Source of the DNA: Fonsecaea monophora
Taxonomy: Eukaryota; Ascomycota; Eurotiomycetes; Chaetothyriales; Herpotrichiellaceae
Assembly: GCF_001642475.1 (NCBI RefSeq)
Contig: NW_019173967.1
Span: forward strand, 1 to 64,000
Reading direction: 5' to 3'
DNA length: 64,000 nucleotides
Shown: piece by piece, positions 54,204 through 64,000 of the stretch
How positions within the stretch are numbered: the first letter of the stretch is position 1
Layout of the letters: every line of letters begins with the position of its first letter
Notes under the pieces: generated by a model
Databases searched by the model: none
Told to the model about the DNA's origin: nothing
Seen by the model: the letters and a program-made list of their open reading frames with translations, nothing else
Translations under genes and position numbers: made by a program

Positions 54204-56869
54204 ATGGAAGTACCTCACCCAACGAAACGATTCCGCCCGAGAGTGCGGCCTGAAAAGCGAAGGCGGGTTGCATTGGCTTGCAGCCGATGCAGAAATCTAA
54301 AGAAGAAATGTCTCCCTGGTAGAGATGCGAGTTGCAGGAACTGTCACGACGCCAATGCATTTTGCGTCTTTGAGCCTGCGGCAGGCCAAACGGTCCGCAC
54401 TGACGACCTCGGACGGGAAACTGATCACCTAGAGTCCGTCATGTCTTTCAGTGTAGTGATCGGATCGGCTAAGCTTTGGGTTATAGATCGAATGCGTTGG
54501 CCAGTATCGTGGACGCAGTGCACAGCGAGTGCCAGAACATCTATCCCGGTATCATCCTTGAGCCACAGCACCTAGCCACAATAGTATCCCTTATCCTCAA
54601 CAAAAATAGCTCATCAGTAGGAGCCCCAATGTTGGTACATGGGCCAGCGTTCCGAGAACCGGCCAAGGTTGCTCTTGATAGCCCTCTTCAGAATGCACAT
54701 CGGGAGCAGGAATGCCAGCCTCCACGATCGGCCCAGGTGCAAGAGCAAGGTGTGTGAGTAAGATTTTTGGCTTCTACTCTGCCCCTGGTGCTGTACGAGC
54801 CAAAGTATCTAACAAAAGCTTGTCAAGGCTATGAGGTATCCGGCTCGCACGACGGATTCTTTTCCAGTGTTGTAAAGGTCGTCTCGCACGATGGCGACCA
54901 CTCCTTTCCCACGGGCCATACGGTGAGCACGAAGACCTCTCCACGTGTGCTCACTTCTCAGCCAAGTAACCTTGGGTAGCAGGCTTTCTATACATCCAAA
55001 ATCTTGATGCCCGGAGACAACGCATCCGTGGTGGGAAATACGCTGTTGAGTCTTCCCACGGAGGCCGAGGCAGATTTTCATCTCTCGACCTTCTTTCTCT
55101 ACTTGGAGAGTAATTGGTTTTATTTTGAGGAAACCTGGCTCAGAGAGGTCTTTTCTCTGGTTTTCCAAGCCAAGAGAGGGCAATGTCAGGTGGACGACAC
55201 ACTGCTGTGCCTGTCGCTAATGGTCATGGCGCTGGGCGCCTCGTTCAAGCATTTGCGTTCCTTGGACTCAAACATGGACCAGAACAGGCAAACACAGCAA
55301 CATGATCATCCTTCAGACACCCTCCCTGGCGCCGAGTATTTCAATCAGGCCCAACGACTGATCCCGCAAGCCCTCCGACGACCCTCCTTGCTTAGCGTGC
55401 AGGTATGTCTTCTCACATCGATTTACGGTATGCCCTCGGACAACAGGGAGATGGGTTACACATACAGCGGCATGGCGTTGAGAATGTGCGTGGCCCTGTC
55501 TTTTCATAGAAAGGATGGCTCGCCCAATATATCAGAGAAGGCCCGGGAAGTGCAAAAGCGTGTGTTCTGGACAGTGTATTGTATTGAACGGTAGGGTTTC
55601 TCCCCGAAATTGAATGGTTGACATACTTATACTCCGACAGCCGAATCTCCATGGCTCTAGGATATCCGGAGATGCTTCAAACCACGGAGATATCCATCTC
55701 ACTACCAACGCGCCTGGACGACATTGACCAGAGTTGTCCTACTCGAGTGGATCGTCTGACAGCTTTCACAGAGCTCACTCTGCTTCACAGCCTGGTAATT
55801 CGGAAGAGGTTGGTTTCAATAACAGGGCGCAGTGCCGTTTTTGCTTTTCTGACTGACAATCGGAGACAGACTGGATGGTTCGGATCTCATCGCCTTGAAC
55901 GAGATTCGAACATTGCTTGAGCAGTGGAAGGATCGACTACCGCCGAGTATTTTGGACCATTCCAAAGCTCAGGTCCGGGCCACCCTGCACCTGGATATGA
56001 TGTACCAGATGGTTTGGGTCGATCTAGGTCGACGGACCTTACTCGATCTCGTGAAAAACCATCTCAAGGGCCAGCACGGCGGCGTCCCGCATGGGAGAGA
56101 AACCGGAGAGCAAACGCCCGTCCAGCGAGAGTTATCGACCCGCTGCGTCGGGGCCGCTCTCAAGGTTCTGGAGGCCATTGCTACTCTTCACCGTCGGTCT
56201 CTACTTGCTCGGTTTTCTTACACGGACTTACATTCATGCATCTCCGCCACAGTCATCCTTCTCTTGGGAAGCATCCAGCACGAGGAGTCCGAGGAGCTTC
56301 CGTCATTTCAACATGCTATCGACCAGGGTATGGAAGCCTTGGATTTCCTGGCAGGAGGCGACAAAAATGCAGGACATGGGTATAAGCTCGTCCGACTTTT
56401 ACAGAACACGGTAGCTCGCCTTCGAAGACGGGCGCATGCCCGGAGAGGTGGTCCTGGGATCTCATCTTCGACATTGGCGTCGCCGTTACCACCACGGCCA
56501 GGTGATGAAAGTGATGACCATCAGAACAAAGTCGATAGTGGACCTAGACCCTCTCCAGTGGAGGGAAGTGTGCATGACCCTGTCGAACTGCCGTGGTCAG
56601 GAGGCCTCGAGCCGCGGCCGGCAGCAGATCGTGCTCACCACTTTCCTCACTTAGGCCAAACGGCTCGGCCAGATAACTACGGCGGCCACCGGGAAGACCA
56701 TCGAGGTTTGGACTTTGCCACTTGGGAGTCCCTGTCGGCGTACTACTCTGCCCAAGACTTGCAACTGTTTGGGTTTGATGGCTTTCAGATCTTCGGCGAG
56801 GGAGATTTGGTGGATGAATTCGGCACGAGCCCCCCAGACGATCGCGGCCAGGCTGGTTTCAGCACATGA
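54204..56869 (+). CDS. Zn2Cys6 transcription factor with fungal MHR domain
   Basis: Six exons restore one frame of 787 aa: 54204-54433, 54487-54749, 54828-54922, 54983-55590, 55641-55808 and 55870-56869. The zinc cluster is C26, C29, C36, C44, C47 and C54 (CX2CX6CX7CX2CX6C) after a basic stretch EKRRRVALA. The middle-homology region spans about 200-560 and includes LSLPTEAEADFHLSTFFLYL, GMALRMCVALSFHR, VFWTVYCIERRISMALGYP and DLHSCISATVILLLGSI. The C-terminus is a disordered, acidic likely activation region. Exons 2-3 are the least certain because several GT donors overlap near 54750 and the third exon starts after an AAG. It neighbours a transporter and amidohydrolase it could control; target genes are unproven. 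Confidence 0.85.
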
Positions 56870-57396
56870 GGGGGATCAAGGAATCATCTTTCCATCTCCC
56901 TTCACCAAGAGGCGGAAAGATAACATGGATCAAGGATATCAACGTGCCTTTTCTCAATTACGCCAGATTGAAAACGTCCTTCCCTCTCTCCCGACTCAAC
57001 CCTTCTTCTTCTTCTTCTGCTTCTTCTTCTTCTCCTCCTCCTCCCCCTCCGCCGCATCTTCTTAATCTCACAGGACTGGAACTGCGATAATGGATAGAGG
57101 ATAATTAGCCACACGTAGCAGCTCGAGTAACGCGAAATCTGATCAAGAATTATCTATACCGTTTGCCCCTCAAATCTTCACCACGTGTACTCCAAGTTTG
57201 ACGACACCAGCAAAGCACGAACGACTTCAAGGCTCCAGCCGTCGACTCATCGGCATTACTCAGGCGAGTTTCTTTTTGATCAACAACATTGGGCCAGTCG
57301 AAAGCTAGATAGACAAACGACTCATCTTCCACTCGACTCAGAGAATTGCGCCCGGCTATCTTCGGTCGACGTCCGTCCATGCTCGATTCAGGCTTT
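56870..57396. other. Convergent 3' intergenic region
   Basis: Between the convergent transcription-factor and transporter genes. A CTT/CTC trinucleotide-rich tract at 57003-57055 is the only notable structure. No gene is supported. Confidence 0.6.
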
Positions 57397-59411
57397 TCAA
57401 TAAGTGTACCTGAAGGTCGGGTCACCCTTGTCAGTGACCTCCCTGCCATCGGTGTAAACCACAGAGACCCCGCCCAAATTCGCCTTTTTCCTGTTGTCCC
57501 AATAGCAACTGTACCAGTATCCAATGACCGCCAGAACGAAGACAATCCAGCTGACAAGTGCCAGGATGAGACCCTGTTGGTATCGGGGCGCATAGTTCGA
57601 GTCCCACAGGAGTGGGCCGATGACGGCGCCAGCCGCGTACCCGATGAAAAATAAGGCATTGACGACGGCCTTTTTGGTATTTCCTCGCACGTTGGATGCG
57701 CTGAGGCTCAGAACCAGACTGAATATGTTTGAGATGACGGAGGCCTGCGAAGGGAGGAGTCTAGATAAGTGTTCACGTCCACAAAAAAAGAGAGACAGAG
57801 GGGGAAGATGGTCCGAGGGGATTCATACCAGCCATGATGCAACGATCATCCCCCATCCTGCCGTCAGAGGGAGGGTGAAAAGCAAAATGATGCCCGTCAG
57901 GGGAATCATGACGAGCCCCACGATGATGCAGCACCGTCGGTTGGGCCAGATGAAGCACAAGGCAATGCCGACCCAGATGAAGAAAATCTGGACGGCGCCG
58001 GAAGGAGAGGTGTAGAGCATGGTCTCGTATTTGTCGTAGCCGAGAGAGTTGATGATCAAGGAGGCAAACTAAAGCATGGTTCGACGGTCAAAAAGCGTGC
58101 GTTGAAGATCTTTCTCTCCTTCAGGCAGATCAAAGAATGGCGGGGACTCACCACAAGGACAGGAGCGGGAAGGGTGATAAGAATGCCGAATCCCAGATTG
58201 AGCCAGGTGCGGACCTGCAAGAGAGCCTCCTTGAGCTGGCCAGGAGCAAAGTTGGTCCGGTCACCTCCCTCACTCTCAAGCTGGAGTCGTTTCTTCGCGG
58301 CGATGCGTTCGGCTGGCGTGAGAAACCAGGCAGATTCCGGACCACTGGGCATGGCCAGGGTGAACAGAATACCCGCGAAGATTGTAATGGCACCGCAGAC
58401 GAGGAACATAATTCTCCAGGCAGCAATAGCGGTTGGGTTTTTGCCGATGCCGTACATCATCAATGCACCCAAGACCTGGGCCAGGCCATTGCAGCTAATC
58501 CAGATACTGTGCACGGAAAGAAGGGTGTCAGCTGTGCCTCGATTTTTTCCGGGTCGGCTGTATTAAGATGGGAGCTCACCCGATCCGCATAGGATGTTCT
58601 CTCTTCTTGTACCAAATACTCGTCAAGGTGACGAACGCAGGCTGGACAGCTCCCTCGGCAAAGCCCAGGATGAACCTCACACCCATCATCGAAGAGAAAG
58701 AATTGCAAGCGGCCAAACACTAGCGGCAGTTTGAATTAGATTTGGCCTCCGCGTAGACCCTACAGGGGCAGTAAAAGGGAGTGTAGGTGGCTGACCATGC
58801 AAATGATGCCCCAGATGATCCTGTTCAATGTAGTCAGCAAGCCGGCTCTCCTTGGGTTGGTAAGAGGCGTGTGCCGGAAGCCACTTACACTGTAACTCCG
58901 ACAAATCTAGCCAGAGGCAGTCGACTCATCAGATAGATAAAGGGAAACTCTGAGAGCAGCTGGCCCAAGTAAAAGATGGAGCTCAGCCATGAGTATTGTC
59001 TACCATGCAGATCAAGGTCGGTGACCAGACCAAAGACCGCGGCATAGCTCAAGCTTTGTTTGTCGACGTCTGATCCATATTGGTCCGATGATTTTATATT
59101 GGAAAACATGTTTGGTATACATACACTGAGAAAAAAACACGAGCGCCATCTGTAGCATTCAGTCAGATTTTGGGATATTGAATACGTTGATGGGGAAACG
59201 TCGCCACAAGAAAACAACAAAAGACAGGACTCACAAGAGGCAAGATCACTCTGTCAATCTTGTTGCGCAGCCGTCTCTCTTCTGCTTCGTTTGGTGGAGG
59301 GTCCTGCACCAAGAGGTCGAATTGCTCCTCTTTGGTGGAGGGTCCTGTGGTGGCAGTGGTGGTGAGAGCATTGTTCTTGTCATTTTGTTGGGCCGGGGTG
59401 GTGTCGTCCAT
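57397..59411 (-). CDS. MFS transporter, DAL5 (allantoate permease-like) family
   Basis: Eight exons restore 496 aa: 59411-59235, 59149-59125, 59069-58889, 58820-58796, 58719-58580, 58506-58152, 58068-57829 and 57744-57397. Every junction preserves phase and rebuilds family sequence, for example LMALVFFSQYVDKQSLSYAA, where exon 2 supplies only 25 nt, and FILGFAEGAVQPAF. The protein has about 12 TM segments, cytosolic termini and the DAL5-type signatures DKQSLSYAAVFGL, SWLSSIFYLGQLLSEFP and SIWYKKREHPMRIG, then a central loop, FASLIINSLGY and CCIIVGLVMIPLTG. DAL5-family carriers take up allantoate, ureidosuccinate, dipeptides, nicotinate and related anions by proton symport. It is divergent from an amidohydrolase gene, suggesting it imports that enzyme's substrate. 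Confidence 0.92.
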
Positions 59412-60218
59412 CTTTCGAAATGTCAAGTTGGGGGTCTGTTCGAAAGAATGAGAACGGATGAATCTTGAGCTCACAACAAATGCCTCGTGGAGGAGAGGGC
59501 AGATAAATACTAATGGAAACTGTCGGCTCGTAGCTTCCTGTTGGGTGTCGGTCGAGACGCTTCCAAGATCCACGATGAAGCCCCTCATCCTCAGTGTAGA
59601 TATCCGACTAGTACTGAGCCCCTTGCGAAGCATGTACCGAAAACCTCATGTGCCATAAACCCGTGACGGGCTCGCTATCAGGACGGTGATCGGGAAGCAA
59701 GATACAACTTGCGCTGCAAAGATAACACTCGGGTCAGGAACCGATGCGGACTCGGCAAGGACCAGCAAAATCATTAGTCTCATCACTCGATTTCGCTGTT
59801 TCTTTGTTAATCTGGGGTGCCATGTAGGTGTTGCAAAGCAATCAGGAACTTGTGGTGGTGCAATGTTCTTTGGTGCTTCTCCACCAGATCCACTTCGAAG
59901 TCGGGTGCGTGTACCCCACCAATCACCATCAGATTTCCGCATGTGTCTCGCCCCACTCCATCTCACGCGATACGGCTTGATAGAGAATGCGGGAAGGTTG
60001 CGAGAGAGGGAGAACCATGGAGATGAAAGTGGCACCGAAAGTCGGAGCCCCTTCCTTGCCTGGGGTGAATTTCGTGCCTTCAGTCCTGTGAGGAGAGCGC
60101 TCTCGTCAGATTCCCCCTTTTATATATCACTGGGCGACTGACCACTACATGCATTCGTTTCCACCTCACCTCCGTCAGATCAAAAGGCGGCAATAAAGTC
60201 GACTGATCTCCGGGTAAA
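59412..60218. promoter_or_regulatory. Divergent promoter between MFS transporter and amidohydrolase
   Basis: 807 bp between divergent start codons. A TATA-like TTTTATATAT lies at 60118-60127, about 95 bp before the amidohydrolase ATG. HGATAR words (GATA-factor consensus) occur at 59501, 59675 (minus), 59720 and 59978, roughly what chance allows. TGTCGG is repeated at 59521 and 59546. A zinc-cluster or AreA site is possible but unproven. Confidence 0.5.
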
Positions 60219-61583
60219 ATGGTGCAAGAGATGGATCTTCAGAAGCTGGACATGGAATTGGCGATCAAGCCATGGACAGCACTGCCCCAAGAGGCATATG
60301 TCTTGACCGGAGCGAATCTGATAGATCCTCTGCAGGGCCAGGTGATCAAGAACGCAACAATCCGAATTGAGGGAGGACTTGTCACCGAAGTTTCAGAGCA
60401 AGAACACACTCGACCGACGACGAATGATGGGACCACGGTGATCGACGCTAGGGGCAAATACATCTTGCCGGGCCTCATCGATTGCCACGTCCACATAATG
60501 GCGGTGGCTGGGAACGCCGGAATGAATGAGACATTCCACATGGACCACAGCACCTCCCTGCTCCGACAGCCAAGTCTATGTCAGGGAATGTTGGATCGGG
60601 GCTTCACCAGCGTCCGGGACTGCGCTGGAGCCACGCCAGCTATGAGACAGGCGATCGAGGACGGCGTGCACCCGGGCCCAAGACTCTTCATTGCTGGCAA
60701 GGGATTGTCCCAAACGGGAGGTCACGGAGACTTACGCAAGGCACATGATTCGAGGGGGATCTGCTGCGCCTGTGGCGCCGGAGGTCACGACATGACCCGG
60801 GTCGTGGACGGCGTTCCAGACTGCCTCAAATATGCTCGTGAAGAGCTTCGGCGCGGGGCCGATTTTATCAAAATCATGAGCGGCGGAGGAGTCGCCAGCC
60901 CGACGGATCGCATTGACCAGGTCCAGTTCTCCGACGAAGAGATCAAGGCCATTGTCACCGTTGCCACCAATGCCCGCACATATGTCACCTCCCACGCCTA
61001 CACGCCTCAGGCCATTCAACAGGCCATCTCACACGGGGTTCGCGGAATCGAGCACGGGAATCTCCTAGATGAGGAAACCGCGCGTCTCATGGCCAGTAAG
61101 GGTGTTTTCCTGACTCCCACGCTCGTGGTTTATGCCACCATGGCAAGGCCAGAGTTCTCAGGCTTCCTCCCTCCCTTTTCAGCTCAAAAAAATCGCGAAG
61201 TGCTCGAGTCTGGCTTGCGAGCGTTGAAAATCGCGACGGATGCTGGGGTAACGATCTGCTTCGGCACCGATCTCCTGGGTCCAATGCATCCTGCTCAGAC
61301 AAACGAGTTCGTGATCCGCAGCCAGGTGCAAACACCGCTACAGATCATCCAGAGTGCCACGGTCAATGCGGCAAGACTCATCCAGAGAGAAGAGACCCTC
61401 GGCCGCATTGCTCCCGGCTTCTTGGCCGATTTTTTGATCTTGAATGCTAATCCACTCGAGGATATTGCGGTCCTCGATCGGCCTGACCAGCACCTGTTGG
61501 CGACCATCAAGGACGGGAGGGTGGTGTCGTCGCGGTGGTCCCGCCTTGAGGTTAAACAGCGGAGATTGAGTAATATTGCATAA
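60219..61583 (+). CDS. Metal-dependent amidohydrolase (imidazolonepropionase/prolidase-like)
   Basis: Intronless, 454 aa, ATG at 60219. The TIM-barrel amidohydrolase has a complete binuclear metal site: H90 and H92 in IDCHVHI, carbamylated-Lys candidate K218 in DFIKIMSGGG, H259 in TSHAYTP, H279 in GIEHGNLL and D351 in FGTDLLGP. The N-terminal beta-sandwich strand (TGANLIDPLQG) and C-terminal GRIAPGFLADFLILNANPLE are typical of the subgroup that includes bacterial Xaa-Pro and N-acyl amino acid hydrolases and fungal amidases of the ochratoxinase type. It hydrolyses an amide or cyclic amide; the substrate is not evident. There is no signal peptide. Divergence from a DAL5-type transporter suggests intracellular breakdown of the imported compound. 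Confidence 0.92.
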   Translation: MVQEMDLQKLDMELAIKPWTALPQEAYVLTGANLIDPLQGQVIKNATIRIEGGLVTEVSEQEHTRPTTNDGTTVIDARGKYILPGLIDCHVHIMAVAGNAGMNETFHMDHSTSLLRQPSLCQGMLDRGFTSVRDCAGATPAMRQAIEDGVHPGPRLFIAGKGLSQTGGHGDLRKAHDSRGICCACGAGGHDMTRVVDGVPDCLKYAREELRRGADFIKIMSGGGVASPTDRIDQVQFSDEEIKAIVTVATNARTYVTSHAYTPQAIQQAISHGVRGIEHGNLLDEETARLMASKGVFLTPTLVVYATMARPEFSGFLPPFSAQKNREVLESGLRALKIATDAGVTICFGTDLLGPMHPAQTNEFVIRSQVQTPLQIIQSATVNAARLIQREETLGRIAPGFLADFLILNANPLEDIAVLDRPDQHLLATIKDGRVVSSRWSRLEVKQRRLSNIA

Positions 61584-62224
61584 GCGGCTCGGAATAAGGC
61601 CTCGTCTATGTAACGGGTTGATGTGCCTGTACTTACTGTCGTCGTGATCAAGAACTTTCCCCGATGTCTACCCAAAGAGTCTAGATGTAGATAGACGCCG
61701 ACCAGGTACGGATTAAGAGCTCTTCCTTAGTATTCCGCTGCAGCCTCATAGGCCTGGACACTTTCGGCGGCAGCCGCCATAGTGTAGAGTAGATTGCCAT
61801 ATCTCGAATGAAGATAAGGTGACTTGTGCAGGCAATGCAGGGAGACAAAGAGAGGACACTTTGTCTCAAGCAACTCGAATTCTCGGTGAGGCACCAATAC
61901 TGCCGCCCAGCACGTCCATTGCCATTAGGGAATGGTGCAATGATACTGTCTGGAACGTCCTGACAGGTTATCCTTATCTGCTATAGTGCCTAATAATCAG
62001 CCACAACCGGCGCGATATTCCGTCTTTTTGCAAGGGATTGAGGCACTATTCCTGACAGATACCATTCGGCGGTCCCAACGTCGGCTCACGACGTAGTCTT
62101 GCCGTCTGTCACTCATCTCCCCCCGCATGTATCGGTCGACCCGAATTTCTATCGACCTTTCGGTCCGTTCTATGCAAATCTGCAAACAGTCCTCCTGATG
62201 GTCTGAAGAGAATACTCACCCAGC
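61584..62224. promoter_or_regulatory. Amidohydrolase 3' side and promoter of second zinc-cluster gene
   Basis: No gene is supported. TCGG-TCGAC-CCGA at 62132-62144 is a CGG-N5-CCG inverted repeat about 80 bp before the next start codon, followed by CGGTCCG near 62161. This spacing suits a zinc-cluster dimer and could be an autoregulatory site. Confidence 0.5.
62132..62144. promoter_or_regulatory. Inverted repeat TCGG-N5-CCGA (putative zinc-cluster site)
   Basis: Perfect 4-nt arms around TCGAC, 81 bp upstream of the ATG at 62225. Short arms make chance occurrence likely enough that only the position supports it. Confidence 0.35.
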
Positions 62225-64000
62225 ATGAATGATCAAGTGTCTCAACCGGTAGTTCGTCGCGTCCCTGCCGCGTAAGTCTATCCCGTATAGCTTATGCGTC
62301 GAATCATTTTCGAGATGCTGACTGCTCTGTAACACACAGCTGTTCCTTTTGCCGACACAGCAAATTGAAATGCTCGGGCACGCAGCCTTGTGATCGATGC
62401 AAAAAGAGATCCAGAGAATGCGTCTTTACATCCGCAGAGAGGCAGGACAGTCATGATGAACGGTCATGTTTTGACCTCTTCTTCCAACTGCATGTTACCT
62501 GACTTGACAGTAGGCCTTCACCGCCGCCACGGAAACGAGCACGTCTCCATCATTCAACCTCACCTCCCGCAAGGAGTACTCAGCGTGTGTCCCAAAATGA
62601 GTTGCTACCCTCTCCTCGTCGCGCTGTAGAGACGTCCGTCGACTTTACCGAAGGTCGGAATCCCAGTGCCATCTCTCCGCAGTTCCTGCCAAACAGGCTG
62701 AATCAGCGGAAACGCTGGCGTAAGACACCACTTGATTTGGTTTTGGGAGAGCGTGACTTCAGAAGTGTGCTGTTTGCTGACCGGGACTGTGCAGTATACG
62801 TGGGTGCATGCTCGACATGGTCCTTCAACATCCGTGTGGCGACCATGATCAGGTCGAGCCTCAAAGACGGCGGTGAAATTGAGGACGATCCATTCTCCTT
62901 GGATGGCAACGCCTACGATCTTTCCTTGAAGAGAGTAAACTCGGACATGACGCTTGATCTGAGCCGACTGCCATCACTCGATTATGCCATCTACCTCGTT
63001 AATACGGTCAACTTCCACCTGGGCGGAATTCTTAGGTTGTTCGACGAGTACGAATTTCTGCAAAATCTCCATGAATTCTATAATCAAGGTTCGCAGAAGG
63101 CTCGTGCACACAAACTCTGGTACATCCAATGTCTCCTTCTCCTCGCACTGGGGAAAGGCTTCCTCAACGTTCGAAATTCGCCAGACAACACATCATCAAC
63201 GGATTACTTCGTCCGTGCGATGTCTATCCTTCCAGACACTACGGAGCTCTATGAAGAGCCCGTTCTGGCCGTCGAAGTACTTGCCACCGTTGCCTTGTAC
63301 TTTTACTGTTTGGATATGAAACAGAGCGCTTATTCCTATGTTGGTTATCCCCGCTGAAGGCACCGTCTTCAGAAATTCTCTTGGACTAACTATCGCTCGA
63401 CATGGTTTCAGATTGGACAAGCTCTACGAATAGCTCTGGTGGAGGGACTGCACGCCGAATTGCCCCCTCTCCAGCTGGGGGATCGTTTCACCGAAAGGTG
63501 TCGGAACGCTTGGTGGACAACCTACATCCTAGACCGTACCTTGTCTGCAGCGGTTGGGGCGCCTATTTCCGCCCAAGATAACCACATTCAGCAGTCTCTC
63601 CCTTCGCCTCAGCAAGTCTCGCAACGCGACGCCACCTTAGTCATGCACGTCAAGTTGTGTCGCATGGTATCATCCATTTTAACGGGTGAGTTCAGCCTGA
63701 CCCGCATCGTCCCCCGGTACTCGTTCCTTACAGATAGTAGAGCTGTACACTGCGAATGGAAGCCTAGAGAATACATATCTCTCAAAGGTCAGATCGGTTC
63801 TGAAGCAGATGGCCGATATTGCGAAACAACTCGAGGAAGTTATAAATTTCAAGTTTAAGAGTTCTCTGGAAACGCTTTCCAAAGGAGCACTGTATTTGAG
63901 AATGCTTTACAATCAGGTTCGCCAATTTTGCGCGGTGCAACTGGACTCAGCTAACACCCTTCTCAGTGTATCGTCCTGGCCACTAGACCATTATTACTCT
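62225..64000 (+). CDS. Zn2Cys6 transcription factor with MHR domain (3' partial)
   Basis: Cut by the window end. Exons that keep phase are 62225-62271, 62340-62462, 62511-63339, 63412-63685, 63738-63916 and 63967 onward. The zinc cluster is C17, C20, C27, C33, C36 and C43 (CX2CX6CX5CX2CX6C: CSFCRHSKLKCSG, then CDRCKKRSREC), split across the first intron. After a basic linker (PPPRKRARLHH) comes the middle-homology region with LDYAIYLVNTVNFHLG, SAYSYIGQALRIALVEGLH, NAWWTTYILDRTLSAAVGAP and ENTYLSKVRSVLKQMADIA. The fifth exon uses GATAG at 63733-63737 as acceptor rather than the earlier ACAG, because only this keeps the ILTVELYTANGSL reading. The gene follows the amidohydrolase in tandem and is the second candidate regulator of that cluster. 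Confidence 0.85.

Noticed and set aside
59412..60218. GATA-factor (HGATAR) site enrichment in the transporter/amidohydrolase promoter
   Set aside because: Four sites in about 800 bp against roughly two expected by chance is too weak to claim nitrogen control.
63734..63858. Reading through the ACAG acceptor at 63730-63733 in the second zinc-cluster gene
   Set aside because: It gives a different frame that stops after about 40 codons, whereas the GATAG acceptor keeps conserved MHR sequence and reaches the next exon in phase.

Overview
The window is nuclear DNA of a filamentous ascomycete (Pezizomycotina). Genes are widely spaced, introns are mostly 45-100 nt with GTRNGT donors and CTRAC-like branch sites, and the gene families are characteristic of this group: rhodopsin-domain membrane protein, hybrid histidine kinase, Zn2Cys6/MHR regulators, DAL5-type MFS carrier and Baeyer-Villiger monooxygenase. 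I cannot name the species; Eurotiomycetes (perhaps Chaetothyriales) is only a guess. I place 20 complete protein-coding genes and two genes cut by the window ends. I found no rRNA, tRNA, transposon or CRISPR.

Left end (1-3.9 kb): a small aromatic-catabolism module. It holds the last exon of an FAD-dependent aromatic monooxygenase, an FAH-fold acylpyruvate-type hydrolase and a VOC-fold dioxygenase with an intact 2-His-1-Glu site. Three copies of the inverted repeat TTCGG-NN-CCGAA lie only in the upstream regions of the last two genes. This is the best candidate for an undescribed system here: hydroxylation, extradiol cleavage and C-C hydrolysis under one local zinc-cluster regulator.

Middle (4.9-37.8 kb): mainly housekeeping and signalling. 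Genes are a rhodopsin-domain protein, a four-TM protein, a fungal-specific protein with a possible zinc-binding C-terminus, CSN12/Thp1 (PCI), SOF1 (start codon alone in its own exon), RPN6 (PCI, divergent from SOF1), NCS-1 calcium sensor, a TM9 (EMP70) protein, a very large hybrid histidine kinase with split GAF and tandem pseudo-receiver/receiver, a KxDL/BLOC-1-like protein and a small conserved hypothetical protein.

38-54 kb: an MDR quinone reductase divergent from a Baeyer-Villiger monooxygenase, a dual-specificity phosphatase, a secreted type-B carboxylesterase, an M28 transferrin-receptor-like peptidase (Vps70/GCPII family) and the splicing factor PRP3.

Right end (54.2-64 kb): a second possible catabolic cluster. 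A Zn2Cys6 factor, an eight-exon DAL5-type MFS transporter, a divergently transcribed metal-dependent amidohydrolase and another Zn2Cys6 factor (cut by the window end) suggest regulated uptake and hydrolysis of an amide or N-acyl compound. Exon structures were worked out by hand from splice sites, reading phase and family conservation; none was tested against transcripts.
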